A stretch of 64,000 bases of DNA from Amphiduros pacificus. Its lineage: Eukaryota > Annelida > Polychaeta > Phyllodocida > Hesionidae. Position numbers and translations under genes: made by a program. Of this stretch, positions 22,801-33,882 are shown piece by piece. The notes beneath the pieces are model-generated. The model worked only from the letters and a program-made list of their open reading frames with translations, was not told the DNA's origin and made no database searches. The stretch spans positions 23,028,217 to 23,092,216 of the forward strand of contig OX439005.1 of NCBI GenBank assembly GCA_949316495.1. Direction: 5' to 3'. How positions within the stretch are numbered: position 1 is the stretch's first letter; every line of letters starts with the position of its first letter.

Positions 22801-24030
22801 GCCAATACTCTATATGTCCTTTTATTTGTGCTGAATTTACACTTATAAATAAGTTGAGAAATAGGCTAAAACAGAAAATATAATGCATATAATGAAGTGT
22901 CATTCCCATCGTGTATAATGTAAAATAATATTTGTTAGAATAATTAATATCATTAATATCATCCTATCATTATACAGATATATATGAATCATCATGAGTT
23001 GACTACATGTAATTAAAGGTTTAATCATACTATCCTGACTACATAGACATATAAAATATCAACTTTCAGAACACTCGGTGATAAATCAAGAATTGATGAT
23101 CTGCCCAGACAAGAAGGCACAGAGAAGAATGACTACACATCACTGTCGGATATGGTAATGTCATCAGATATGGTGATGCCATCAGATATGGTGATGTCAT
23201 CAGATATGGTAATGTCATCAGATATGGTGATGCCATCAGATATGGTGATGCCATCAGATATGGTGATGCCATCAAATAATGTGATATCATCAGATATGGT
23301 GATGCCATCAAATAATGTGATGTCATCAGATATGGTGATGTCATCAGATAATGTGATGCCATCAGATATGGTGATGTCATCGGATAATGTGATGCCATCA
23401 GATATGGTGATGTCATCAGATATGGTGATGCCATCAGATATGGTGATGTCATCAGATAATGTGATGCCATCAGATATGGTGATGCCATCAAATAATGTGA
23501 TGCCATCAGATATGGTGATGCCATCAAATAATGTGATGTCATCAGATGTGGTGATGTCATCAGATAATGTGATGTCATCAGATAATGTGATGCCATCAGA
23601 TATGGTGATGTCATTAGATAATGTGATGTCATCAGATATGGTGATGCCGTCAAATAATGTGATATCATCAGATATGGTGATGCCATCAAATAATGTGATG
23701 TCATCAGATAATGTGATGCCATCAGATATGGTGATGCCATCGGGAGACGAGTACAGATCTCCACTGGGAAATGAGGATACTCCCCGTAATATAGAAGCTT
23801 ATTTCCCAAATCTAAACACAACGGAATCCGATTTGACTATCAACACTAGAAATCAGGATTTCAAGGAAAACTATTCCATCAATTCTACATTAGCTAATGG
23901 AATAACAATGGATAAAATGAATGTGCCTCTTGATGAACAGGCTGGAATTAACAAAATCGACATTCCCAATGAACTGGATACCTACACTCATAAATCTAGG
24001 TATGAAATAGAAACTGGGGGAAATTATTAA
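19836..24030 (+). CDS. Receptor B: type I membrane protein, paralogue of receptor A
   Basis: Seven exons: 19836-19899, 21265-21660, 21779-21856, 22021-22056, 22372-22449, 22710-22785 and 23070-24030; 562 residues. Phases equal those of receptor A. Exon 1 is a signal peptide (MDFSSILCALVVVLHAIKA). Exon 2 is an ectodomain with four cysteines (ISC, LCKI, FHC, GCI) that aligns with receptor A around C-(N/K)-I and N-(S/T)-V-L-(V/I)-S, ending NFYLAFFSG. Exons 3-5 form a short stalk. Exon 6 is the membrane helix (AMIAGITTATFVFLFIIIII...) then IIKR. Exon 7 holds NDYTSL, about 33 hexapeptide repeats, and a tail ending near NELDTYTHKSRYEIETGGNY. The exon-3 donor (TCAG|GTCCGT) is weak; all else fits. 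Intron 1 contains a minisatellite made from the exon-1 donor. Function is unknown; an immune or adhesion receptor is a guess from architecture. Confidence 0.75.
19890..20535 (+). repeat. 25-bp minisatellite repeating the exon-1 splice donor of receptor B
   Basis: About 26 units of GCTGACATGGGTAGGTATTG plus TATAT. The first unit is the real end of exon 1 (GCT GAC ATG G) with its donor GTAGGT, so every unit carries the same exon-end and donor. Units differ at a few sites (TATATG/TATTTG, TTGTA/TTATA). Use of any later donor would run into the TGA formed by ...TGC TGA in the next unit. Confidence 0.9.
20536..21264. other. Rest of receptor B intron 1
   Basis: Just after the array are decayed units (GGTAACA(A/T)ATAGGTAAG, about 20598-20730), suggesting that older repeats once extended further. 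The sequence ends in the exon-2 acceptor CCCCCTACAG. Confidence 0.5.
23147..23740 (+). repeat. Coding hexapeptide repeat in the receptor B tail
   Basis: About 33 units of 18 bp (ATGGTGATGCCATCAGAT) encode (M/N)-V-M-(P/S)-S-(D/N). The array is in frame and follows the conserved NDYTSLSD. The minus strand is also open through the array, but only because of the period. Receptor A has no such array at this position. Confidence 0.9.
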
Positions 24031-25203
24031 TATCACTAAAGATTGCTCCCAGGCAAAACGCATTTCATCTGTCAAGTTATGATCGATGGTCTTGCAGTAA
24101 TATTACTGCATACAGTTATTTGAAAGGCAAAGCATTGACAGGAATGTTATAAGATTTGTTGCTTGGAAATAAGAGGTATCTATCCTTGCTAAGTTTTATG
24201 TACTTAGGGTTTGATGTTCTATGGAAAGCCTGGCCAGGCAACATGGGGGAAAGGGATGTAACCAAACCCATACCAGAATTGTGTTGTAATGCTCATGTAG
24301 TATTGATTCAAGAGATACATCTTTGGTAAACATATCCATCAGTAATTTCTTTGAAACGTTCACCACTTGCCACAGTAGAACTACAACTGAGGACTTGTAT
24401 ATGCTTTGTAATATGCAGTAAGCGCTTGTTTTGGTACAAAATATTCTTGTCATTTAGTGTCATGGGAGAAAACTAAAACTACAATCACTTGTATCTCTCA
24501 CCTTGGTGTTAGTGTTTTTATACCTTGGCTACCATACTCACAAATGATTTTGTCCCAAACATGTAACATGTAAAAACTATTTGAGTGTTCAATCCCCAAA
24601 CCAGCTCATTTCACCTCTTAAGTCTCTTAAAGAACACACCATTGTATATGCTTGAAATAATTACTCAAATCTCAATATTCTTCATCTGACTTTGTCTGCA
24701 TTTAGAAACTGTGTAAAGAAATGTTTGTGAAAAAAATTTATACGTTTTGAGATTTCATGCATCCATAATTACATGTATACTGTATATTATGTGTGAATCA
24801 TGTCTTTTAGGATATATGATACTCATCATTCTACTGACTAGAAGTAGCTTTGTGTAGGCTAATATGCCATATAGATAACATGTTTGGGAAACAAATAGGG
24901 GAAATCAAATCGGTTTCTGAAGTACACGTGGGCCATTTCAACTTTTATGTTACAAAGTAGCTTATTGATTATAGAAAAAATCGTGATAGAAAATGTAAAA
25001 TACGTTGTTAAAAATGTTTGTTTTTATGCTAAAGCTGGTGTTACTATAACATCAAAATACGTATTGTGGTGCATAATTGCATGAAATAGGCTGATTGGTT
25101 GGCTAACTAAACACAAAGTGTCGGCTTTTAAAATAAACCAATATCTATGTTCAAATAATATTCAAAATAGTTGTCAGTCAGGACATCCCATTTCCTTATA
25201 TTT
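24031..25203. other. Intergenic stretch between receptor B and the kinase
   Basis: No gene recognised. The two genes converge here (receptor B plus, kinase minus), so both 3' untranslated regions should lie in this interval. Confidence 0.5.
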
Positions 25204-26225
25204 TCACTCAGTAGTTCCTGATATGGCCTCCAGGTGGAGGTAATCCCTGTCCTCACTCAATAACTCCTCAAGGCGAGATCTGATACTAATAAAAGATGGT
25301 CTATTTTCTGGGCAATCAAGCCAACAGTCTTGCATTATTTCAAATCTGAAATTTAAATCGAAAGTTACCAGATAAAGCCAAAAGTACACAATAAAACCAC
25401 AACTATTTCATCAATAACATCATTTTATGCGCAAATCGGTGAATGGTATGATTTTATTCTATATGGTTAATTGGGATTCAAAGAGAGTTTGAAGCCAATC
25501 TAATTGTAATAAATGAACAAATTTCTTTAAAAGTAGAACACTTTAAAGGAATAAAATGATTGTGCAAGGGTCAACTAAACTGCAAGCACATTCTTAAAAG
25601 CAAATTTAGACTATGGTAGCTAGCAACCTTGTGTTAATATCTTAATAGGATCATACATTTCCTCGGCACAGTTAGTTGGCTTTGTCATCCTGTATCCTGT
25701 GGACAGCAAGCTGTAGAGATCGGCCAATGCTACTCCTGGGTAGGGGGCACCACCTGAAATCAACAAGCTCACAAATTACTTGGCCATGCGCTACCTAAGG
25801 GACCAATAAAAGCTATTTATTTTCATATTTTTAATAAAAAAAAAAGCTCTGTTTAGGGAATAGATCAATTTGCTCCAGTGGAGGGTTAATATATACATGC
25901 TTCTATTAAGATCAGAGAGAAACTTTGTTCAGAGGACAATGTTTTTAGCAGACCAGATAAGGGACATACCTAATGTGACGATTTCCCACAATAGGATGCC
26001 AAAGGACCACACATCACTTTGCGTTGTGAACACTCTGTCACGCAGGGATTCCACTGCCATCCACTTGAGAGGCATTTTGCCATTGGTCAGCTTGTGATAC
26101 TCGCATCCTTGGTACACTAATCGGGATAAGCCAAAATCACAAACTTTGACAATCTTATTATGGCCAACGAGAATATTTCTGGCTGCCAGGTCGCGGTGAA
26201 CAAACTGGCAGGATGCCATGTACTC
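25204..26225 (-). CDS. Receptor-type tyrosine kinase, C-terminal part of the kinase domain (three exons)
   Basis: Exons 25970-26225, 25657-25753 and 25204-25345 encode the last 164 residues. The phases are consistent (1, then 2). Visible: catalytic loop [13 protein letters not shown] in KVCDFGLSR, activation-loop end [30 protein letters not shown], then GAPYPG, YRMTKP, IMQDCW and RPSF (subdomains VIb-XI). The HRDLAARN form is specific for tyrosine kinases, and the ending RDYLHLEA resembles the RET/FGFR/Cad96Ca group of receptors. The first exon opens after TTTCCAG. No N-lobe (glycine loop, VAVK lysine) or membrane exon was found between 26.2 and 38 kb, where the foldback element lies; the gene may be partial, or those exons are diverged or misplaced. 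Confidence 0.85.
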
Positions 26226-26791
26226 CTGGAAAGAGGTGTATGAAAAAGGCACAAATGAAATAATTATGCATTTCGTATGTTTAAGAGATATTTTGTACCT
26301 TGGCAACTCAATTGTTTCCTGACACCAGATAGCAATAAATAAATTTCAATTGTTACATAATAATACACAAAAGAGGTCAATTTATATTTTACAAAAACTA
26401 ATGTTTGACGGTACATGTGTGTAATCCTTTAATGCGAATCATATACTCTTACTGGCATGTGTTATATTTATGAGGCAAGATAATATATAAACTCATAATA
26501 TGACTTTTTTACAGAGACATTTCCCCACTGAATTTGCAGAATAATCAAGTGACATATTGTACACTAAACCATGAAGATCAGTATTGAAAAACCACACAAT
26601 GTATATACTATATAAACATTCAAAAGTTGTTTTTCTCCTTCTCCAACCCATCTGGTTACTGATTAACAAGGACAATAGATTAACACTTCAGACATGGGTC
26701 TTAAACCATTTAACGTGACCTTTAGAAACAATATGCTGTCAAGAAACAATATGCTGATTGGATGATGAAAATATATCCCCAGCTATTGATA
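26226..26791. other. Sequence 5' of the visible kinase exons
   Basis: Presumed intron of the kinase gene. No further kinase exon recognised. Confidence 0.4.
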
Positions 26792-26977
26792 CAGTCAGAC
26801 CTCGCCGGACCGTCCCCCGATAATCCGGCATATCAATTACCGACAGTGATTTGGCTGCAACCATTCTAATCTTTCTTTATTTGTATTCATTTGATGTCCG
26901 TTTCATCAAACCGTCAGACTCGTGAAACCGGCAGAATTATGTGTGACAGACCATGACGGACTGGCGGGGCTTGACTG
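26792..26977. mobile_element. Pogo/Tigger-type short element
   Basis: 186 bp with ends CAGTCAGACCTCGCCGGACC and the inverted GGACTGGCGGGGCTTGACTG, flanked by TA. A CAGT...CCTCG start with TA target is typical of pogo-derived short elements. No coding region. Confidence 0.7.
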
Positions 26978-27153
26978 TATTCTCGAATCTTGAATAAAAA
27001 GTAAGATTTTGTTAAATCTTGTGGAGTATATATTACATATATATGTTGACAAGATATTCAGGCCATGTTATCTCCATGTGGTGGACATTTAGTGAACATT
27101 GCCATATCTTTGCTCAATGCCGCCCTATGTAAACAATACGTCAGTACAAACAT

Positions 27154-30100
27154 GTGCGGGAAAATATTTCACAGTTCACAGTTCACAGTTCATTTTTCAA
27201 TTTTTTTTCAGAAAATATGACTTTGCGTTACATTTTAATTAAAAAACATATGACGCAATGCTTCAATTCTTTTCAAATTTTCAGGGATTACTACCAGGGG
27301 ATATATGTATTGCCACAAAAAATCCCAATTCAAAAAAAATAATTTAAAGGTGCAAAAAAAAATGTTGAAATTGGACTTTGAAAAAAAAACCAATATTATA
27401 TATTCTACAGTTAAAAATAATTATGAGAGCTGTTTCAATGGTGTTGTCCTTTATAGGGATTCATCTATAGGGTCCCTAGTATCTTCCAGAATTTTTCACT
27501 AATTGAGCAATTTTTTTAAGGGGTTGAATTAGGAGGTCAAACATTACAAAAAGTGAAAAAAATCAGTTTTTTTACACAACGATTTTTTTATATGAGGGTC
27601 ATTTCAATGTTGTTTTCCTTTTTAGGGAACCATCTATAGGGTAGCAAGTACCTCCCTGAATTTTTCACTAATTGAGCAATTTTTTTAAGGGGTTGAATTA
27701 AGAGGTCAAACTTGGAAAAAAATGAAAAACTCTCATAATTTTAATGGTTTTTTGCACAACAATTTTTTTATATGAGGGTCATTTCAATGTGGTTTTCCTT
27801 TTCAGGGAACCATCTATAGGGTACCAAGTACCTCCCTGAATTTTTCACTAATTGAGCAATTTTTTTAAGGGGTTGAATTAGGAGGTCAAACTTGGAAAAA
27901 ATGAAAACTCTCATAAATTTAATGTTTTTTTACACCACGATTTTTTTATATGAGGGTCATTTCAATGTTGTTTTCCTTTTCAGGGAACCATCTATAGGGT
28001 ACCAAATACCTCCCTGAATTTTTCACTAATTGAGCAATTTATTTAAGGGGTTGAATTAGGAGGTCAAACTTGGAAAAAAATTAAAAACTCTCATAATTTT
28101 AGTGTTTTTTTTGCACAACGATTTGTTTATACGAGGGTCATTTCAATGTTGTTTTCCTTTTCAGGGAACCATGTATAGGGTACCAAGTACCTCCCTGAAT
28201 TTTTCACTAATTGAGCAATTTTTTTAAGGGGTTGAATTAGGAGGTCAAACCTGGAAAAAAATGAAAAAAAATCTGTTTTTTTGGACAACGATTTTTTTAT
28301 ATGAGGGTCATTTCAATATGGTTTTCCTTTTCAGGGAACCATCTATAGGGTCCCAAATACCTCCCTGAATTTTTCACTAATTGAGCAATTTTTTTAAGGG
28401 GTTGAATTAGGAGGTCAAACTTGGAAAAAAATGAACAATTCTCATGATTTTAATGGTTTTTTACACAACGATTTTTTTATATGAGGGTCATTTCAATGTT
28501 GTTTTCCTTTTCAGGGAACCATCTATAGTGTACCAAGTACCTCCCTGAATTTTTCACTAATTGAGCAATTTATTTAAGGGGTTGAATTAGGAGGTCAAAC
28601 CTGGAAAAAAATGAAAAAAATCTGTTTTTTTGGACAACGATTTTTTTATATGAGGGTCATTTCAATATGGTTTTCCTTTTCAGGGAACCATCTATAGGGT
28701 CCCAAATACCCCCATGAATTTTTCACTAATTGAGCAATTTTTTAAAGGGGTTGAATTAGGAGGTCAAACTTGGAAAAAAATTAAAAACTTTCATGATTTT
28801 AATGGATTTTTGCACAACGATTTTTTTATATGAGGGTCATTTCAATATGGTTTTCCTTTTCAGGGAACCATCTATAGGGTACCAAATACCTTCCTGAATT
28901 TTTCACTAATTGAGCAATTTTTTTAAGGGGTTGAATTAGGAGGTCAAACTTGAAAAAAAATGAGAAATTCTCATGATTTTAATGGTTTTTTACACAACGA
29001 TTTTTTGATATGAGGGTCATTTCAATATGGTTTTCCTTTTCAGGGAACCATCTATAGGGTCCCAAATACCTCCCTGAATTTTTCACTAATTGAGCAATTT
29101 TTTTAAGGGGTTGAATTAGGAGGTCAAACTTGAAAAAAAATTAAAAACTTTCATGATTTTAATTGATTTTTGCACAACGATTTATTTATATGAGGGTCAT
29201 TTCAATATTGTTTTCCTTTTCAGGGAACCATCTATAGGGTACCAAATACCTCCCTGAATTTTTCACTAATTGAGCAATTTTTTTAAGGGGTTGAATTAGG
29301 AGGTCAAACTTGGAAAAAAATGAAAAATTCTCATGATTTTAATGGATTTTTGCACAACGATTTTTTTATATGAGGGTCATTTCAATATGGTTTTCCTTTT
29401 CAGGGAACCATCTATAGGGTCCCAAATACCTCCCTGAATTTTTCACTAATTGAGCAATTTTTTTAAGGGGTTGAATTAGGAGGTCAAACTTGGAAAAAAA
29501 TTAAAAACTTTCATGATTTTAATGGATTTTTGCACAACGATTTTTTTATATGAGGGTCATTTCAATATGGTTTTCCTTTTCAGGGAACCATCTATAGGGT
29601 ACCAAATACCTCCCTGAATTTTTCACTAATTGAGCAATTTTTTTAAGGGGTTGAATTAAGAGGTCAAACTTGGAAAAAAATTAAAAACTTTCATGATTTT
29701 AATTGAATTTTGCACAACGATTTTTTGATATGAGGGTCATTTCAATATGGTTTTCCTTTTCAGGGAACCATCTATAGGGTCCCAAATACCTCCCTGAATT
29801 TTTCACTAATTGAGCAATTTTTTTAAGGGGTTGAATTAGGAGGTCAAACTTGGATAAAATGAAAAACTTTCATGATTTTAATTGAATTTTGCACAACGAT
29901 TTTTTTATATGAGGGTCATTTCAATATGGTTTTCCTTTTCTGGGAACCATCTATAGGGTACCAAATACCTCCCTGAATTTTTCACTAATTGAGCAATTTT
30001 TTTAAGGGGTTGAATTAGGAGGTCAAACTTGGAAAAAAATTAAAAATTCTCATTATTTTAATGGTTTTTTACACAACGATTTTTTTTATATGAGGGTCAT

Positions 30101-33100
30101 TTCAATGTGGTTTTCCTTTTCAGGGAACCATCTATAGGGTACCAAATACCTCCCTGAATTTTTCACTAATTGAGCAATTTTTTTAAGGGGTTGAATTAGG
30201 AGGTCAAACTTGGAATAAAATGAAAAATTCTCATGATTTTAATGGTTTTTTACACAACGATTTTTTTATATGAGGGTTACTTCAATATGGTTTTCCTTTT
30301 CAGGGAACCATCTATAAGGTACCAAATACCTCCCTGAATTTTTCACTAATTGAGCAATTTTTTTAAAGGGTTGAATTAGGAGGTCAAACTTGGAAAAAAA
30401 TGAAAAATTCTCATGATTTTAATGGTTTTTTACACAACGATTTTTTGATATGAGTGTCATTTCAATATGGTTTTCCTTTTCAGGGAACCATCTATAGGGT
30501 ACCAAATACCTCCCTGAATTTTTCACTAATTGAGCAATTTTTTTAAAGTAGAAGTAATTTTGATTAATGGTCTGTATCTTGAAATACTGTATCTATTTTT
30601 CTTCAAAGTCAAGTAAAAAATTACTGAATGGTCATATATTTGAATCATCATATCGTTGTGCAAAAATCCATTAAAATTTGACCTCCTAATTCAACCCCTT
30701 AAAAAAATTGCTCAATTAGTGAAAAATTCAAGGAGGTACTTGGTACCCTATAGATGGTTCCCTGAAAAGGAAAACCATATTGAAATGACCCTCATATAAA
30801 AAAATCGTTGTGCAAAAAAACAATTAAAATTAGGAGAATTTTTCATTTTTTTCCAAGTTTGACCTCCTAATTCAACCCCTTAAAAAAATTGCTCAATTAG
30901 TGAAAAATTCAGGGAGGTACTTGAGACCCTATAGATGGTTCCCTGAAAAGGAAAACAACATTGAAATGACCCTCATATAAAAAAACCGTTATGCAAATTT
31001 CAATTAAAATCAGGAGAATTTTTCATTTTTTTCCAGGTTTGACCTCCTAATTCAACCCCTTAAAAAAATTGCTCAATTAGTGAAAAATTCAGGGATGTAC
31101 TTGGTACCCTATAGATGGTTCCCTGAAAAGGAAAACAACATTGAAATGACCCTCATATAAAAAAATCGTTGTGCAAAATTCAATTAAAATCAGGAGAATT
31201 TTTAATTTTTTTCCAAGTTTGACCTCCTAATTCAACCCCTTAAAAAAATTGCTCAATTAGTGAAAAATTCAGAGAGGTACTTGAGACCCTATAGATGGTT
31301 CCCTGAAAAGGAAAACAACATTGAAATGACCCTCATATAAAAAAACCGTTGTGCAAATTTCAATTAAAATCAGGAGAATTTTTCATTTTTTTCCAGGTTT
31401 GACCTCCTAATTCAACCCCTTAAAAAAATTGCTCAATTAGTGAAAAATTCAGGGATGTACTTGGTACCCTATAGATGGTTCCCTGAAAAGGAAAACAACA
31501 TTGAAATGACCCTCATATAAAAAATCGTTGTGCAAAATTCAATTAAAATCAGGAGAATTTTTAATTTTTTTCCAAGTTTGACCTCCTAATTCAACCCCTT
31601 AAAAAAATTGCTCAATTAGTGAAAAATTCAGGGAAGGTACTTGGTACCCTATAGATGGTTCCCTGAAAAGGAAAACAACATTGAAATGACCCTCATATAA
31701 AAAAATCGTTGTGCAAAAATCCATTAAAATCATGAAAGTTTTTCATTTTTTTCCAAGTTTGACCTCCTAATTCAACCCCTTAAAAAAATTGCGCAATTAG
31801 TGAAAAATTCAGGGAGGTACTTGGTACCCTATAGATGGTTCCCTGAAAAGAAAAACAACATTGAAATGACCCTCATATAAAAAAATCGTTGTCCAAAAAA
31901 ACTGATTTTTTTCATTTTTTTCCAAGTTTGACCTCCTAATTCAACACCTTAAAAAAATTGCTCAATTAGTGAAAAATTCAGGGAGGTACTTGGTACCCGA
32001 AAGATGGTTCCCTGAAAAGGAAAACAACATTGAAATGACCCTCATATAAGAAAATCGTTGTACAAAAAACCATTAAAATCAGGAGAATTTTTCATTTTTT
32101 TCCAAGTTTGACCTCCTAATTCAACCCCTTAAAAAAATTGCTCAATTAGTGAAAAATTCAGGGAGGTACTTGGTACCCGATAGATGGTTCCCTGAAAAGG
32201 AAAACAACATTGAAATGACCCTCATATAAAAAAATCGTTGTCCAAAAAAACAGATTTTTTTCATTTTTTTCCAGGTTTGACCTCCTAATTCAACCCCTTA
32301 AAAAGATTGCTCAATTGGTGAAAAATTTAGGGAGGTACTTGGTACCCTATACATGGTTCCCTGAAAAGGAAAACAACATTGAAATGACCCTCATATAAAA
32401 AAATCGTTGTGCAAAAAAACACTAAAATTATGAGAGTTTTTCATTTTTTTCCAAGTTTGACCTCCTAATTCAACCCCTTAAAAAAATTGCTCAATTAGTG
32501 AAAAATTCAGGGAGGTATTTGGTACCCTATAGATGGTTCCCTGAAATGGAAAACAACATTGAAATGACCCTCATATAAAAAAATCGTTGTGCAAAAATCC
32601 ATTAAAATCATGAAAGTTTTTCATTTTTTTCCAAGTTTGACCTCCTAATTCAACCCCTTAAAAAAATTGCGCAATTAGTGAAAAATTCAGGGAGGTACTT
32701 GGTACCCTATAGATGGTTCCCTGAAAAGGAAAACAACATTGAAATGACCCTCATATAAAAAAATCGTTGTCCAAAAAAACAGATTTTTTTCATTTTTTTC
32801 CAAGTTTGACCTCCTAATTCAACACCTTAAAAAAATTGCTCAATTGGTGAAAAATTTAGGGAGGTACTTGGTACCCTATAGATGGTTCCCTGAAAAGGAA
32901 AACAACATTGAAATGACCCTCATATAAAAAAATCGTTGTGCAAAAAAACACTAAAATTATGAGAGTTTTTCATTTTTTTCCAAGTTTGACCTCCTAATTC
33001 AACCCCTTAAAAAAATTGCTCAATTAGTGAAAAATTCAGGGAGGTATTTGGTACCCTATAGATGGTTCCCTGAAATGGAAAACAACATTGAAATGACCCT

Positions 33101-33882
33101 CATATAAATAAATCGTGGTATAAAAAACCGTTAAAATTATGAGAGTTTTCATTTTTACCAAGTTTGACCTCCTAATTCAACACCTTAAAAAAATTGCTCA
33201 ATTAGTGAAAAATTCAGGGAGGTATTTGGTACCCTAAAGATGGTTCCCTAAAAAGGAAAGCAACATTGAAATGACCCTCATATAAAAAAATCGTTGTGCA
33301 AAAAACCATTAAAATTATGAGTTTTTCATTTTTTTCCAAGTTTGACCTCTTAATTCAACCCCTTAAAAAAATTGCTCAATTAGTGGAAAATTCAGGGAGG
33401 TACTTGGTACCCTATAGATGGTTCCCTAAAAAGAAAAATAACATTGAAATGACCCTCATATAAAAAATCGTTGTGTAAAAAAACTGATTTTTTTCATTTT
33501 TTGTAATGTTTGACCTCCTAATTCAACCCCTTAAAAAAATTGCTCAATTAGTGAAAAATTCTGGAAGATACTAGGGACCCTATAGATGAATCCCTATAAA
33601 GGACACCACCATTGAAACAGCTCTCATAATTATTTTTAACTGTAGAATATATAATATTGGTTCAATTTCAACATTTTTTTTTTCACCTTTAAATTATTTT
33701 TTTTGCATTGGGATTTTTTGTGGCAATATATATATCCCCTGGTAGTAATCCCTGAAAATTTGAAAAGAATTGAAGCATTGCGTCATATGTTTTTTAATTA
33801 AAATGTAACGCAAAGTCATATTTTCTGAAAAAAATTTGAAAAATGAACTGTGAACTGTGAACTGTGAAATATTTTCCCGCAC
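27154..33882. mobile_element. 6.7-kb foldback element with tandem-repeat arms
   Basis: Outer ends are inverted copies (GTGCGGGAAAATATTTCACA at the left and its complement at 33882). About 300 bp of outer arm (27154-27450 and 33590-33882) are nearly identical in reverse complement. Inside, about 17 direct monomers of about 180 bp (27450-30546) face about 17 inverted monomers (30660-33640) across a unique 113-bp centre (30547-30659). A typical monomer block is TATGAGGGTCATTTCAAT, CAGGGAACCATCTATAGGGT, CACTAATTGAGCAATTTTTT and GGGGTTGAATTAGGAGGTCA. Long subrepeated inverted arms around a short centre match the architecture of Foldback/Galileo-type DNA elements. No target duplication was resolved, and the 62-codon frames in the outer arms show no known domain. 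Confidence 0.8.

Noticed and set aside
23066-23821. Minus-strand 251-codon frame with repeated YLMASPYLM
   Set aside because: Antisense of the receptor B coding repeat, which fits a spliced gene on the plus strand.
27154-27342. 62-codon frame conserved in both arms of the foldback element
   Set aside because: The arms are copies of one sequence, so conservation proves no selection; no domain recognised.
27450-33640. CRISPR-like regular repeats
   Set aside because: The monomers are contiguous 180-bp tandem units without spacers, in eukaryotic DNA.
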